From contig CP136068.1 in the NCBI GenBank assembly GCA_032622095.1, positions 53,564,443 to 53,628,442 of the forward strand: a stretch of 64,000 nt of DNA. Reading direction: 5' to 3'. Source of the DNA: Siphonodentalium dalli (Eukaryota > Mollusca > Scaphopoda > Gadilida > Siphonodentaliidae). Positions 13,200 to 23,601 of the stretch are shown here, piece by piece; positions within the stretch are counted from its first letter, which is position 1; every line of letters begins with the position of its first letter. The notes below the pieces were generated by a model. The model was not told the origin of the DNA and ran no database searches. It saw only the letters and a program-made list of their open reading frames with translations. The translations under genes were made by a program, and so were the position numbers.

Positions 13200-13770
13200 T
13201 CAATTGGTTCCAAGGTAGATGTTTTAATGAATTTGGTATTTCGATGATTTTATTAGACTCCCCATAGCCTGCCATTTCTTGACAGGTTGACCTCATTTTA
13301 ACAAATCTGAATCTCAGTCACTAAAGGATCCTATTGATTCCTCCATACTATATGTAAGCTAAATAGTCCAAACTCTCTTGAGAAGACATTTTAAGAATTA
13401 CTATAGAGACATATAGTTATGTCCCTGGTCCCACCCTATTTAACCTGGTGACTCCATCTGAATAAATTTGAATCCCAGACACCAAAGAACCCTTCATACA
13501 TATCATAAATATCAGTCAAATAGACCTGATGGTCCTTGTGAAGGAAGCATATTAAGAGGGAAACTGTCCTTCGCTTGGCCCCTATTTGACCAGGTGACCC
13601 CATTAAAAAAATCTGAATTGCAGTCAAGGAAGAACATTCCATTCTATATAAGCCAACTAGTTCTTGCAAACATATTTTAAGAATTACTATGTAGTGAAAT
13701 AGTTAAGTCTCTTGCTCTGCCCTTATTTGACTTTGTGATCCCATTTTCACAAATCTAATAAGGATAAAAA
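13200..13770. repeat. Dispersed repeat family, units of about 145 bp
   Basis: Shares AAGAATTACTAT, ATTTGAC-AGGTGAC-CCATT and AATCTGAAT-CCAGTCA with 15820-16386 and, reversed, 57412-58080. Several units follow each other. No coding potential recognised. Confidence 0.65.
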
Positions 13771-14097
13771 TTAAGTTCCCCAGTTGAAGTTGGTGATATT
13801 CACCCATTGGGCACCTCATTTATGAATTTTATCTTCTGCAAATTAGGGGATATAGAAACTTCCTAGAAGGGAAATTTAACTAACAACAATGTAAATTTGA
13901 TACTATAGATACTTCCCAGAAGATGAGGCCTAAGCAGAATGAGGTCGCCAGAGGGTGAATTTGGTGATGCTAGCCTGCTGTGCGGAATAGCATCACAAAA
14001 AGCGTGTCTGTTCCTACATTGTGCATGCCTGGCCTCAAGCAACACAATGTATTATACAACAAGCCTTGAAATAGTGTGATAGTGTGTCTGTCATTTG

Positions 14098-14162
14098 CAG
14101 AATGAGGTCCCCAGAGGGTGAATTTAGTGACTCTAAATTCACCCTCTGGGGACCTCATTCTG
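14098..14162. repeat. Foldback hairpin (MITE-like), 30-bp perfect arms
   Basis: Left arm 14098-14127 begins CAGAATGAGGTCCCCAGAGG. The right arm 14133-14162 is its exact reverse complement, with a 5-nt loop. A longer-looped relative sits at 14522-14612, and single arms occur near 7366, 8852, 13,945, 14,370, 14,915 and 15,246. Confidence 0.9.
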
Positions 14163-14521
14163 ATAAGGCCCTCAACTGCTATGGAAGACCTAGAATAAAA
14201 TTGAATTTCCCCAGTTGAAGTTGGTGATGTTCACCCATTGGGCCCCTCAATTATGAATTTTATCTTCTGCAAATTAGGGGATATAGAAACTTCCTAGAAG
14301 GGAAATTTAACTAACAACAATGTAAATTTGATACTATAGATACTTCCCAGAAGATGAGGCCTAAGCAGAATGAGGTCTCCAAATGGTGAATTTGGTGATG
14401 CTAGCCCGCTATGTGGGATAGCATCACTACAAGCATGTCTGTTCCTACATTGTGCATGTCTGGCCTCAAGCAACACACTGTATTATACAATCAAGCCTTG
14501 AGATAGTCTGTCTGTTATTTG

Positions 14522-14612
14522 CAGAATGAGGTCCCCAGAGGGTGAATTTAGTGACGCTTTCCTGCACAGCGGGCTAGTATCACTAAATTCACTCTCTGGG
14601 GACCTCATTCTG
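14522..14612. repeat. Foldback hairpin (MITE-like), 33-bp arms
   Basis: Arms 14522-14554 and 14580-14612 are reverse complements with one mismatch (GGGTGA against the complement of TCACTC). The 25-nt loop carries the GCGGGCTAG motif that also neighbours the single-arm copies. Confidence 0.85.
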
Positions 14613-15819
14613 ATAAGGCCCTCAACTGCTATGGAAGACCTAGAATAAGATTGAAGTTCCCCAGTTGAAATTGGTGATGTTCACCCATTGGGCACCTCAA
14701 TGAATTTTATCTTCTGCAAATTAAGGGATACAGAAACTTCCTAGAAGGGAAATTTAACTAACAACAATGTAAATTTGATACTATAGATACTTCCCAGAAG
14801 ATGAGGCCTAAGCAGAATGAGATCTTGAGACTCTAGATACTTCCCAGAAGATGAGGCCTAAGCAGAATAATGTTCCCAGAGGGTGTATTGGGTTATGCTA
14901 GCCTGCTGTGTGGAACAACATGAATTCACCCTCTGGGAACCTCATACCTCCAATGCCAGACACTTGGAGAAAATGAAATTAATCTGATTTTAATGACCAC
15001 TGAGTGATAATGTAAACAACAAGGGTGCTTCATTGATAACACCATTAATCTCATTTAAATTATGAATGACATGAATACACTCCCTGGGGACTCTGCCTAC
15101 ATAAATTGATCAAGGAGTTCCTGAATATTTTATTATTTTTTGGGGAATTATGGCCATAACTCTGTTAAAATATATCGGATCAAACCCATATTTTAACTTG
15201 ATCTGTATATAAGTGTCAAAAATTCATATACCAAATTTGAAATTGTATGGGGTAGCAACACTAAATTCACCATCTGGGGACTTCATTCTGCAAATGTCAG
15301 ACACACTATGTCCAGGCTTGGAGAAATGAACAATGGACTATTCCTTGTAGACTCTGGTAGTTGTTTAGCTAATGTCATGTCTTGTAATGACAGATGATAA
15401 ACTGGTCTGAAGCAAGCAGTATTCAGCAAGAGGATCTGGTGACCACACTATGATAAATTGGCTTTTTCAATAATACAGGCTAGAGTGTCCTCTTAAAAAT
15501 TAATAGTGCATAGCAAAGGGGTGTGAATTATAAAGGGCCATAACTCTGTTAAAACATATCGGATCAAACCCATATTTTAACTTGATCTGTATATAAGTGT
15601 CAAAAATTCATATACCAAATTTGGTGTTGATCAGATGAAAAATGTTTGAGTAATCCTGTCTTGGATGAATTCTATATCAAAACAAGAGTGGAAGGGGTTA
15701 AATAAACAATACCAAAATCCATACAGATGAAGAGCATGCTAAGAAAAATGTAGGTAAGAAATATGAGACTGTGATGGGTCCTAAACAAAAATTAAAGGTC
15801 AAAATGCAAAAATTTAATT

Positions 15820-16386
15820 TTTTGTTTTTAGAAATGTCCCTGGCTCTGCCCCTATTTGACCCAGTGACCCAATTTGAACAAATCTGATTCCCAGTCACCC
15901 AAGGTCCCTCAGTACCAAATATAAGCTGAATAGGCCAAATATTTTTTTAGAAGAAGTCATTGTAAGAATTACTATGAGTTATGGCCCTGGTTTCTCAACT
16001 AATTGACCGGGTGACCTCATTTGAACAAATCTGAACACCAGTCACCCAAGGACCCTCCATACCAAATATTAGCTAAATCGGCACAATGGTTATGAACAAG
16101 AAGTTGTTGTAAGAATTACTATGGAGGAATAGAGTTATGGCCCTGGTTTCACAACTATTTGACCCAGTGACGTCATTTGAACAAATCTGAATGAGAGTCA
16201 CCTAGGGAACATCCACACCAAATATGAACCAATTCGGTATGATGGTTTCAGAGGAGAAGATGTTTTAAAAAAAAGTTGACGGACAGACGGACAGACGGAC
16301 AGACGGACAGACGGACGGACGGACGGACGACGGACGAGGAGTGATGACTATAGCTCCACCGGAGACTTCGTCTCAGGTGAGCTAAA
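15820..16386 (+). repeat. Dispersed repeat ending in a GGACGGACAGAC tract and a CTCAGGTGAGCT terminus
   Basis: Repeated units containing TTTGAACAAATCTGAA, CCATACCAAATAT and AAGAATTACTATG are followed by a GACGGACA tract (16278-16346) and then GATGACTATAGCTCCACCGG and GAGACTTCGTCTCAGGTGAG. The same family occurs in the opposite direction at 57412-58080. The structure (repeated core of about 150 bp, short unique ends) resembles bivalve pearl/Helitron-type elements. Confidence 0.7.
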
Positions 16387-16399
16387 AACCTGCCTACTA

Positions 16400-17075
16400 T
16401 GAAATAGGACAGCTCTCTGGCTGAAACTATGGTGCCCTAATTAGACCCCTCATAACGGCTGTCATTTTGGATTGGGTGGGGTGTATGATAAATATTTAGT
16501 GTGTCTTGGGGAGGGGGCCACCTTACAACACCCTTTGTTTGACCTAAATAGATAAAGGAACCGAGACATGACATGGATCCCCTATTGAACCCCTCTGGGC
16601 GGCAGCCATTTTGGATCTTGGTGGGGTGTGTGAAAAGAGTGTCTTGTGGGTCACTCTACAACACCTTTCATTTGACCTAAATTGGTGAAGGTGCCAAAAA
16701 AATGACATGGGTCCCCTAATTGGACCCTTCTGAACAGTGGGCATTTTTGATCAGGTCGGGTGTGTGTGGTGAATATTTAGGTTGTCTTGGGGGCGACACC
16801 ATATAACACCCTTTGTTTCACCTAAATCGGTAAAGGAGCCGAGAAATGGCTTAGGCATGGACGGCAGCCATTTTTGGATCAGGTTGGGTGTGTGGCAGTG
16901 TGGGTGTGTGGAAAGAGTGTCTTTGGGGGCCACCCTGCACTACCATTTATTTGAGTGAAATATAAAAGTTTTGAATAAGGAATGGAAGTCATGTTCATAG
17001 TATACCTGTACATTGAGTACAAGCTGAAAATGGCAGCCATTTTGAAAAGGTGCTGGCCATTTATAATCAATCAAC
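16400..17075. repeat. Dispersed repeat with CAGCCATTTTGGATC units
   Basis: Three to four units of about 140-150 bp share GGCGGCAGCCATTTTGGATC, GGTGGGGTGTGTG, a TTAG-GTGTCTTG motif, CA-CCTTTGTTTGACCTAAAT and a CATGACATGG-type block. Short open frames in it have no recognised domain. Confidence 0.7.
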
Positions 17076-17264
17076 CATTATGATTGGTTTGTCGGGAAAG
17101 AAAATTCCAAAAATACTGGATTCTGTCTGGAAATATATATGGACATATATATACCTGGTATATGGAAGCCATTGGGGATTTCAGAGGCCACTTTTCACCT
17201 TTCGGCATTCAGCGCTTTGGTAATCGGAAATTATTTTCAGAACAAGGGGTACGCATCTAAGATG

Positions 17265-18286
17265 CTTTTGTCGAGTTTTTTGGCAGTCGAACCAAACTTC
17301 TGCCAATAAGGTGCACAACTCCGGCCAAAAAAGTCGGACAGTGGTATATTATTGCAATAGACCTATATACCAAATATCAATTGAATCCGTTAATATTTCA
17401 TTGAGTTATTGCAATAACGGTGATAAAATTGTTATTAAAATAGACAAACTAAGACCCATAACTCCGGAAAACAATTCGGACAAACCAAGTTTTCGAACTT
17501 GTCCGAGATATTGTTGCAAGAGACTCATATACCAAATATTGTTGAAATCGGTTAATATTTCATTGAGTTATCGCGCTAACGGTGACAACATTGCTAAAAA
17601 TAGACAAACTAAGACCCATAACTCCGCGAAAAAAATTCGGACAAACTGGTTTTCGAACTCATCCGAGATATGGCTGCAGGAGACTCATATACCAAATATT
17701 GTTGAAATCGGTTAATATTTCATCGAGTTATCGCGCTAACGGTGATAATATTGCTAAAAATTGATAAACTAAGACCCATAACTCCGGGAAAAAAATTCGG
17801 ACAAACCTGGTTTTCGAAATAGTCCGAGATATTGTTGCAAGAGACTCATATAACAAATATTGTTGAAGTCGGTTAATATTTCATTGAGTTATCACGCTAA
17901 CGGTGATAAAATTGCTAAAAAATAGACAAACTAAGATCAATAACTCCGGAAAAAAAAATCCGACAAACCTGGTTTTCGACTCGTCCGAGATATTGTTGCA
18001 AGAGTCTCATATACCAAATATTGTTGAAATTGGTTAATATTTGCATGAGTTATCGCGCTAACAGTGAAAAACCATCTAAGATGGATAACTCTTGTCAAAA
18101 AGTTCGGACGTGACCCATTTTCTACAGGCAGTAAATAGTCATTGAGTGCAAGTCACATACAAAAAAATTTTGGAATCCGTTTACAAATGTCAAAGCATTC
18201 TTTAGGTCTGCCCGTCGCCTGCCCGCCCGCCTGCCCGCCAACCGTCCCTCGTCAAACCATAAGTCGAGTTTTTTTTAAACTCGACT
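17265..18286 (+). mobile_element. Helitron/pearl-like element with a 160-bp core array
   Basis: Five to six tandem core units; the marker TTGTTGCAAG or its variant recurs at 17511, 17671, 17832 and 17992 (period 160-161 bp). Each unit has CATATACCAAATATTGTTGA, GAGTTATCGCGCTAACGGTG, ACCCATAACTCCG and ATTCGGACAAAC. The right end is a GCCCGCC-rich stretch, then the hairpin AGTCGAGTTTT ... AAACTCGACT followed by CTAA at 18285-18288. Bivalve pearl elements are known to have core units of about 160 bp; assignment to that type is inference. Overlapping frames here are by-products of the array. Confidence 0.68.
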
Positions 18287-18404
18287 AATAACGATGATGA
18301 AAATTATTGCCAGAAACTAATTGACAGTATATTGTGATGGTTGGTGCGTGGATAAATTAATATTCTGGAAGCAATAAACTAGTTTTATTTGTGATAATAG
18401 ATAA

Positions 18405-19096
18405 GTGATGCATGTAACACCACACTGATTACACATGATAATACCACACTGATTACACGTGATAACACCACACAGATTACACACAACATCACGCTGATAA
18501 CACCACACTGATTACACATGATAATACCACACAAACTACACATGATAACACCACACTGATTACACATGATAATACCACACTGATTACACATGATAACACC
18601 ACACAGATTACACACAACATCATGCTGATAACACCACACTGATTACACATGATAATACCACACAAACTACACATGATAACACCACACTGATTACACATGA
18701 TAATACCACACTGATTACACATGATAACACCACACAGATTACACACAACATCATGCTGATAACACCACACTGATTACACATGATAATACCACACAAACAA
18801 CACATGATAACACCACACTGATTGCAAATGATAATACCACACTGATTACACGTGATAACACCACACAGATTACACACAACATCACGCTGATAACACCACA
18901 CTGATTACACATGATAATACCACACAAACTACACATGATAACACCACACTGATTACACATGATAATACCACACTGAATACACATGATAACACCACACAGA
19001 TTACACACAACATCACGCTGATAACACCACACTGATTACACATGATAATACCACACAAACTACACATGATAACACCACACTGATTGCACATGCAGT
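18405..19096. repeat. 131-bp higher-order tandem repeat
   Basis: Five copies with a 131-bp period, each built from six sub-units of about 22 bp such as GATAACACCACACTGATTAC ACAT and a shorter AACATCACGCT variant. The open frames that recur every 131 bp on the minus strand are by-products. Confidence 0.93.
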
Positions 19097-20656
19097 TACA
19101 GTAGATGTTTGTTTATATTTTTCATAACACATGTTGGGCATTTCCTGCTCAATCAGGATTTGTAAACGACATTCAAACTGCAATGAAGAACGTTAGTATA
19201 TGGACTTGTTGGCTGCTGTGATACCATACTTGGTATTGTTGTGAGTGTTTATTGGTAATAAAGTATTGAATAATTAAAGCGGCTTTTGGTGAGATACCAT
19301 GTTGTTGTAACTGGATGAACCAGGGACCATCAAATCAGACTGTGGATCTTTAAGAATGACAAAAGAGCATTGGCCTATACATGTAGATGTGTTTGAAATT
19401 TGGCAAAAAATAATTTCATTTGGCAAATATTTTGGCAAGAGAATTTTTTTATCCAGAGCCAACCCTGTGAACAGGCACATGATATTTAATGCTGCACCAG
19501 CACCGCTCCTGTCATGACAGGGCTAACGAGTCCCATTGTCTTGTTGCATGTAATGTTTGAACACATACCGGAAATCTGAATAAAACTTTGCTTCACTTCT
19601 CTCTTGACTAAGTTCTTTCTCAACTTTGTTGAGTGTACTTGACTGTTATGGGCAACAATTTAAGTTGGCCATGCTGAAAGAATAATGCCAAGTGTGGCCT
19701 ACTAGTTTGCCACCATCCCTCAATTTAGAGAGTGGATCATGCTAAATGTTTTTGTGGATGGAAAACTTTTCTGTAATGCAAGTTTTTTCCTAGAAGGTCC
19801 ATAACTCTGGGGAGAATCAAAGGATGAAACCTATTATACTGGTACAGTGTATGCTACTGGAAAAACAATACAAAATGTCTGCACAAATGGAACATCTTGT
19901 CCAACAAAAAAAATGTTTGACAAAAATTCACGGATGAATCCCATTGTATATTGATATCTTTCCATAAAAGTTGGTCTATTATCATTCCAAATAGCATTCA
20001 AATCTGGCAATACATTGTATATATGGGAGTTAATTTTGCACAGACTGAGAATTAACAAATTTCTATGCTCAACAATGGTTGTAACTTTATTAACAACGAA
20101 TGGATGAAACATGTAGTATATGGGCCTCTTTTCCCTGAAGCTCAGCAATTACTATTACTATACCCAAGATAATCAGGTAATTCACACCCAATACTTTTCT
20201 AATATGCCAATCATAGTCATATTGATATATATTTGTACATGTATGTATGTTATGACTTATGTACATGTCACAGTGACTTTGCCCAATTAAAACTGCAGGC
20301 TGGTGACATGTCCGGATAAGTTTTCAAATCCTCCAAAGAGGACCAATATACTTGTTACAGCGGAACAATGGTGAGATGCTCAACAGAGCAATGAACAATC
20401 TAAGTGTACAGACTAACTTCCTGTTCGTTGACAGGAGATTGTCCTTACTGCTAAAGGCCAATATCCTGTATTAGGCCACAATGAACCATACAGTTGTTCA
20501 AGAAAATTATACACAAAGCATTATTGCCGAAGAATGTACACGTCATTAAAATTAGGTTAATATACCCTTGGACAAATATGAGAAGAAAATAAGGACAATT
20601 TTATAAAGTCTACTGCAATCTGTAATTATGTCAACTTCATTGAAATAATATTTAAC
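19097..20656. other. No gene recognised
   Basis: No exon with recognisable conservation. The open frame at 19834-20148 (minus) has no domain that I recognise. A TTAATGCTGCACCAGCACCG patch near 19,487 belongs to the CATGA-AGGGTTAAC MITE family of 56.8 and 59.4 kb. Confidence 0.55.
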
Positions 20657-20664
20657 ATATGAGG

Positions 20665-21544
20665 TAGGGTTGGGCGGTATTGACGTTTTAAAAAACAGCG
20701 ATTTTTCCAAAATAACACCGCGATATACGGTTTTATTGAATATTATTTTACTATTGAAAAATACCATGTAAAATCAAATTTTAAACCAGAGATATAAGAC
20801 TCCGGGTGTCGTTATAAGCGATGTAGAATTGTATACACTATCGCCACACATTAAATTATTTAAACTATTCCCAGAATGACATGTGCCCATTCTATAAAGT
20901 TGCGGCCTTCTGGAATACGTAACAACATTGAGTGAATCATCCCGATTAATCACGATTAATCCATTGTTTACATATCAGCATGCGATGCACATTCCCGTTA
21001 CGTCATAGCATGTGCTCATAGGTTGAATGGGGACCTAGTAGAATTGGGCCAAGATGGTTCATTCTGGGCTGTCTGTAGTTTATCACACACAATGAATTAC
21101 GGAACATTTTTAATTAACTTTTGAACACGGGAACAAGATAATCATCATTAATCACTGAACAGTAATACAATATTGCAGTTTGTGATTTTATTTATCAAAT
21201 TCTTGGCAAGGAACACTAACACGTCAACTCAAGATGGATTGAGACATGTTCGTTTCTGAGAAACAATATGTATCGCAGTGCTGAAGACCCACTCGGAAGC
21301 GCAACTTGTCGCAGGAATGCACAACTACTTGCAGGAAATCTTTGCTAGATTTTGGAATTTTTTTGCATTCATCTTCCACCACGCTAAATAAAAAGTATTC
21401 AACTCAGTATTGGATTGTATCTTGAAACCGTCTTTTGAGGTGATAAAATTGCAGTTGCGATATATTGATTTTTTCTTTTACACACGGTTTCAATACGGTT
21501 TTTCTTTTCCAAACCGACTATAGTCAATATATCGCCCAGCCCTA
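20665..21544. mobile_element. Non-autonomous hAT-type DNA transposon (880 bp)
   Basis: Terminal inverted repeats TAGGGTTGGGCGGTATTGAC and, at the right end, the reverse complement of TTAGGGCTGGGCGATATATT (partly shared). It is bounded by a perfect 8-bp target duplication ATATGAGG (20657-20664 and 21545-21552). Eight-base duplication and TAGGG-TGGGC ends are hAT features. No transposase frame remains. Confidence 0.9.
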
Positions 21545-22071
21545 ATATGAGGTACTGACACCATTGGAGTCCAGGTCTGCAGTAAATGTGCTCGGATAGC
21601 AGAAATTCAGTGTCATTGACTCAAGCATGGCAGTATCTTATCTGTGTCGAGATCGCCCTTGCTGAAATGTCATTGGCTGAGTTTAATGTTCACATTTCAG
21701 TGACCTTAAGCTCCTGTCCCACAACCAAATGTTGAAATGTCTGTCGCTATACATGTAACACTATGATATTGTGGACATAAATTCCAGGAACCGTTTGCAC
21801 CCACTAGCCCAAATTTTTTAAATCATGTGGCTACATTCCTGAAATTTGAAACTCGTCTTCTGTTTTAGCTCAGAATATCATTCGCTGAAAATATGAACTC
21901 TCTAGACCCAAATTGCTTGAGACAACACAAGAATCATTACCACCCATCCTAGCGACACCACTAAAGCAAGTAGCCGCGTTCTTGAAATTTTAACACAATA
22001 TTCCTTTTGATTGGTGAATCATGCATGGAAAATTTTAAGTCACTAGATCTAATAATATCTTGAGATATTGT

Positions 22072-22620
22072 GCAGGAACCATATCCACACCCTAATATAG
22101 CTTTGCCCCTTAAACTACAAGTAAAGCGCATCCCTGCAATTTGAAATTTAAATTTTTTGTAGTTTTCAATTCAGTTAGTACGTTGATAATTTGGTTGGGG
22201 TGATTATCAGGCTTTCGTTTGACACCCTCCACATGGGATATTTAAGAAATGGACAGTTCCACGCTGTTCCCATTCCAGGAACCATATCCACCACCTCATA
22301 TAGATTTGGCCCTTAATCTACAAGTAAAGCACATCCCTGCCATTAGAACTTAAATTTTTTTGCAGATTTCAATTTAGTTAGTGCGTTGATAAATTTGGTT
22401 GGGGTGAGGCCTTAAAATCCGATTAGAATCAGAATCATGATTCTCATTTTGATTCTCGTAAAGAGTCTTGATTCCCTGTAGAAACATAAATTTGTATGTT
22501 TTAATTCTCGCAAAATGTGATGGATTTTAAGGCCTGGGGGTGAATAACAAGTTTTCTTTTGACACCCTCCAATGGGATATTCTTCGAGAAATGGCCGGTT
22601 CCATGCTGTTCCAATTCCTG
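22072..22620. repeat. Tandem pair of about 200-bp units, the second interrupted by a MITE
   Basis: The unit AGGAACCATATCCAC ... TACAAGTAAAGC-CATCCCTG ... TTTGGTTGGGGTGA ... TTTTGACACCCTCCA ... ATTCC occurs at 22072-22267 and again at 22276-22620. The second copy contains the 127-bp insertion 22408-22534. Confidence 0.8.
22408..22534. mobile_element. 127-bp MITE with 13-bp perfect terminal repeats
   Basis: Ends GGCCTTAAAATCC and GGATTTTAAGGCC. It is flanked by TTGGGGTGA (22399-22407) and TGGGGGTGA (22535-22543), a near-perfect 9-bp duplication. The preceding tandem copy at about 22,195 shows the uninterrupted site (GGTTGGGGTGATTATC). Confidence 0.85.
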
Positions 22621-23460
22621 ATCAGCCAATTCCTGTTCATTCAGTGCAAAGCTAGATCATGCCATTGATGTCTACTCTGGCAAACGCCGACATCACAATA
22701 AACATTGAATTAAATAATACCCAGGATAAACTCCACAATTGTATAGCAAAGCAAAATCGCTCACAAATCACTTAAGTCGTGAAATTTCTAGTTAGTACCT
22801 TCACCTACCGGTACAGTGAAGTACATTTAATATTAAGGGACACATAATAACTAAGAAATATATTCCCCGCGTTAGTTTTTCGACTTTATAAGGTTCCCTG
22901 TCAAACTTCAAAAAGTTCCAAGGTTTTGTACTGGTGGAATATGATCTCTAAGGGCGTTAGACAGAGTAGAGATTCAAGGCATGATCAAGTGCGAAGCATG
23001 ACTACATTATGTACAAACTACACTCCGAGATGCAGTGGAAATATACTATATCCGGTGTGATGTTTTACATGTATATAGCCTATACATGTAGGTCGAGGTA
23101 CTACTAGATTCTCACCAAACTTCCTTTTTTTATCTTTTTTTTTTTATAAGTTGAGCTGGTGAATTTTATTTTTTATTCTTGCCAACAAAAATACTGGGTA
23201 GTAATGTTCAGTATTTGGAACTGATTCAATGTCATGCTTTAAATCATACAGAGCATAGAAACTGCTCAATTTGATCAAATTCAACATTACTGAGTAATGT
23301 TTTGTAACTATTAAATTTAAGGCATGAGAAAAAGTTTACACCACAATCTGTTATTCTTGTCAGTGGGACATTTGTCAGGATTGTAGAAATATTTTGGTAT
23401 GACAAATGAACAGAATGAACCATACCAGTAATAGTGTGACGTGTTTTCACATCGGCAGTT

Positions 23461-23601
23461 GCAGCCCTTTTAATTCAGATTGTTTGGCGCTTGCAGATTG
23501 CTCCAGCAATGCCGAAGCCATTTGCTGAAGCAAACTGGGCCACGATAAAGGGTTGCCGTAGCAGATTGCCGAAGCCAAAAAATCTGAATTAAAAGGGCTG
23601 C
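23461..23601. mobile_element. 141-bp MITE with 21-bp perfect terminal repeats
   Basis: Begins GCAGCCCTTTTAATTCAGAT(T) and ends with its exact reverse complement at 23581-23601. Inside, several copies of TTGC-GAAGC-like sub-motifs occur. No clear target duplication was seen next to the ends. Confidence 0.85.

Larger units (their letters stand above)
13757..14950. repeat. 430-450-bp tandem repeat, about 2.6 copies
   Basis: Units start near 13757, 14185 and 14636 with TTCCCCAGTTGAAGTTGGTG (one variant has GAAATTGG). Each contains ACTTCCTAGAAGGGAAATTT and ACTTCCCAGAAGATGAGGCC, and the first two end in a foldback hairpin. The third unit is shortened, with a local duplication of the TACTTCCCAGAAGATG segment near 14,785-14,870. 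Confidence 0.88.

Noticed and set aside
18317-19091. Cys-rich open frames repeating every 131 bp
   Set aside because: Products of the 131-bp tandem repeat; the frame shifts from copy to copy and no domain is present.
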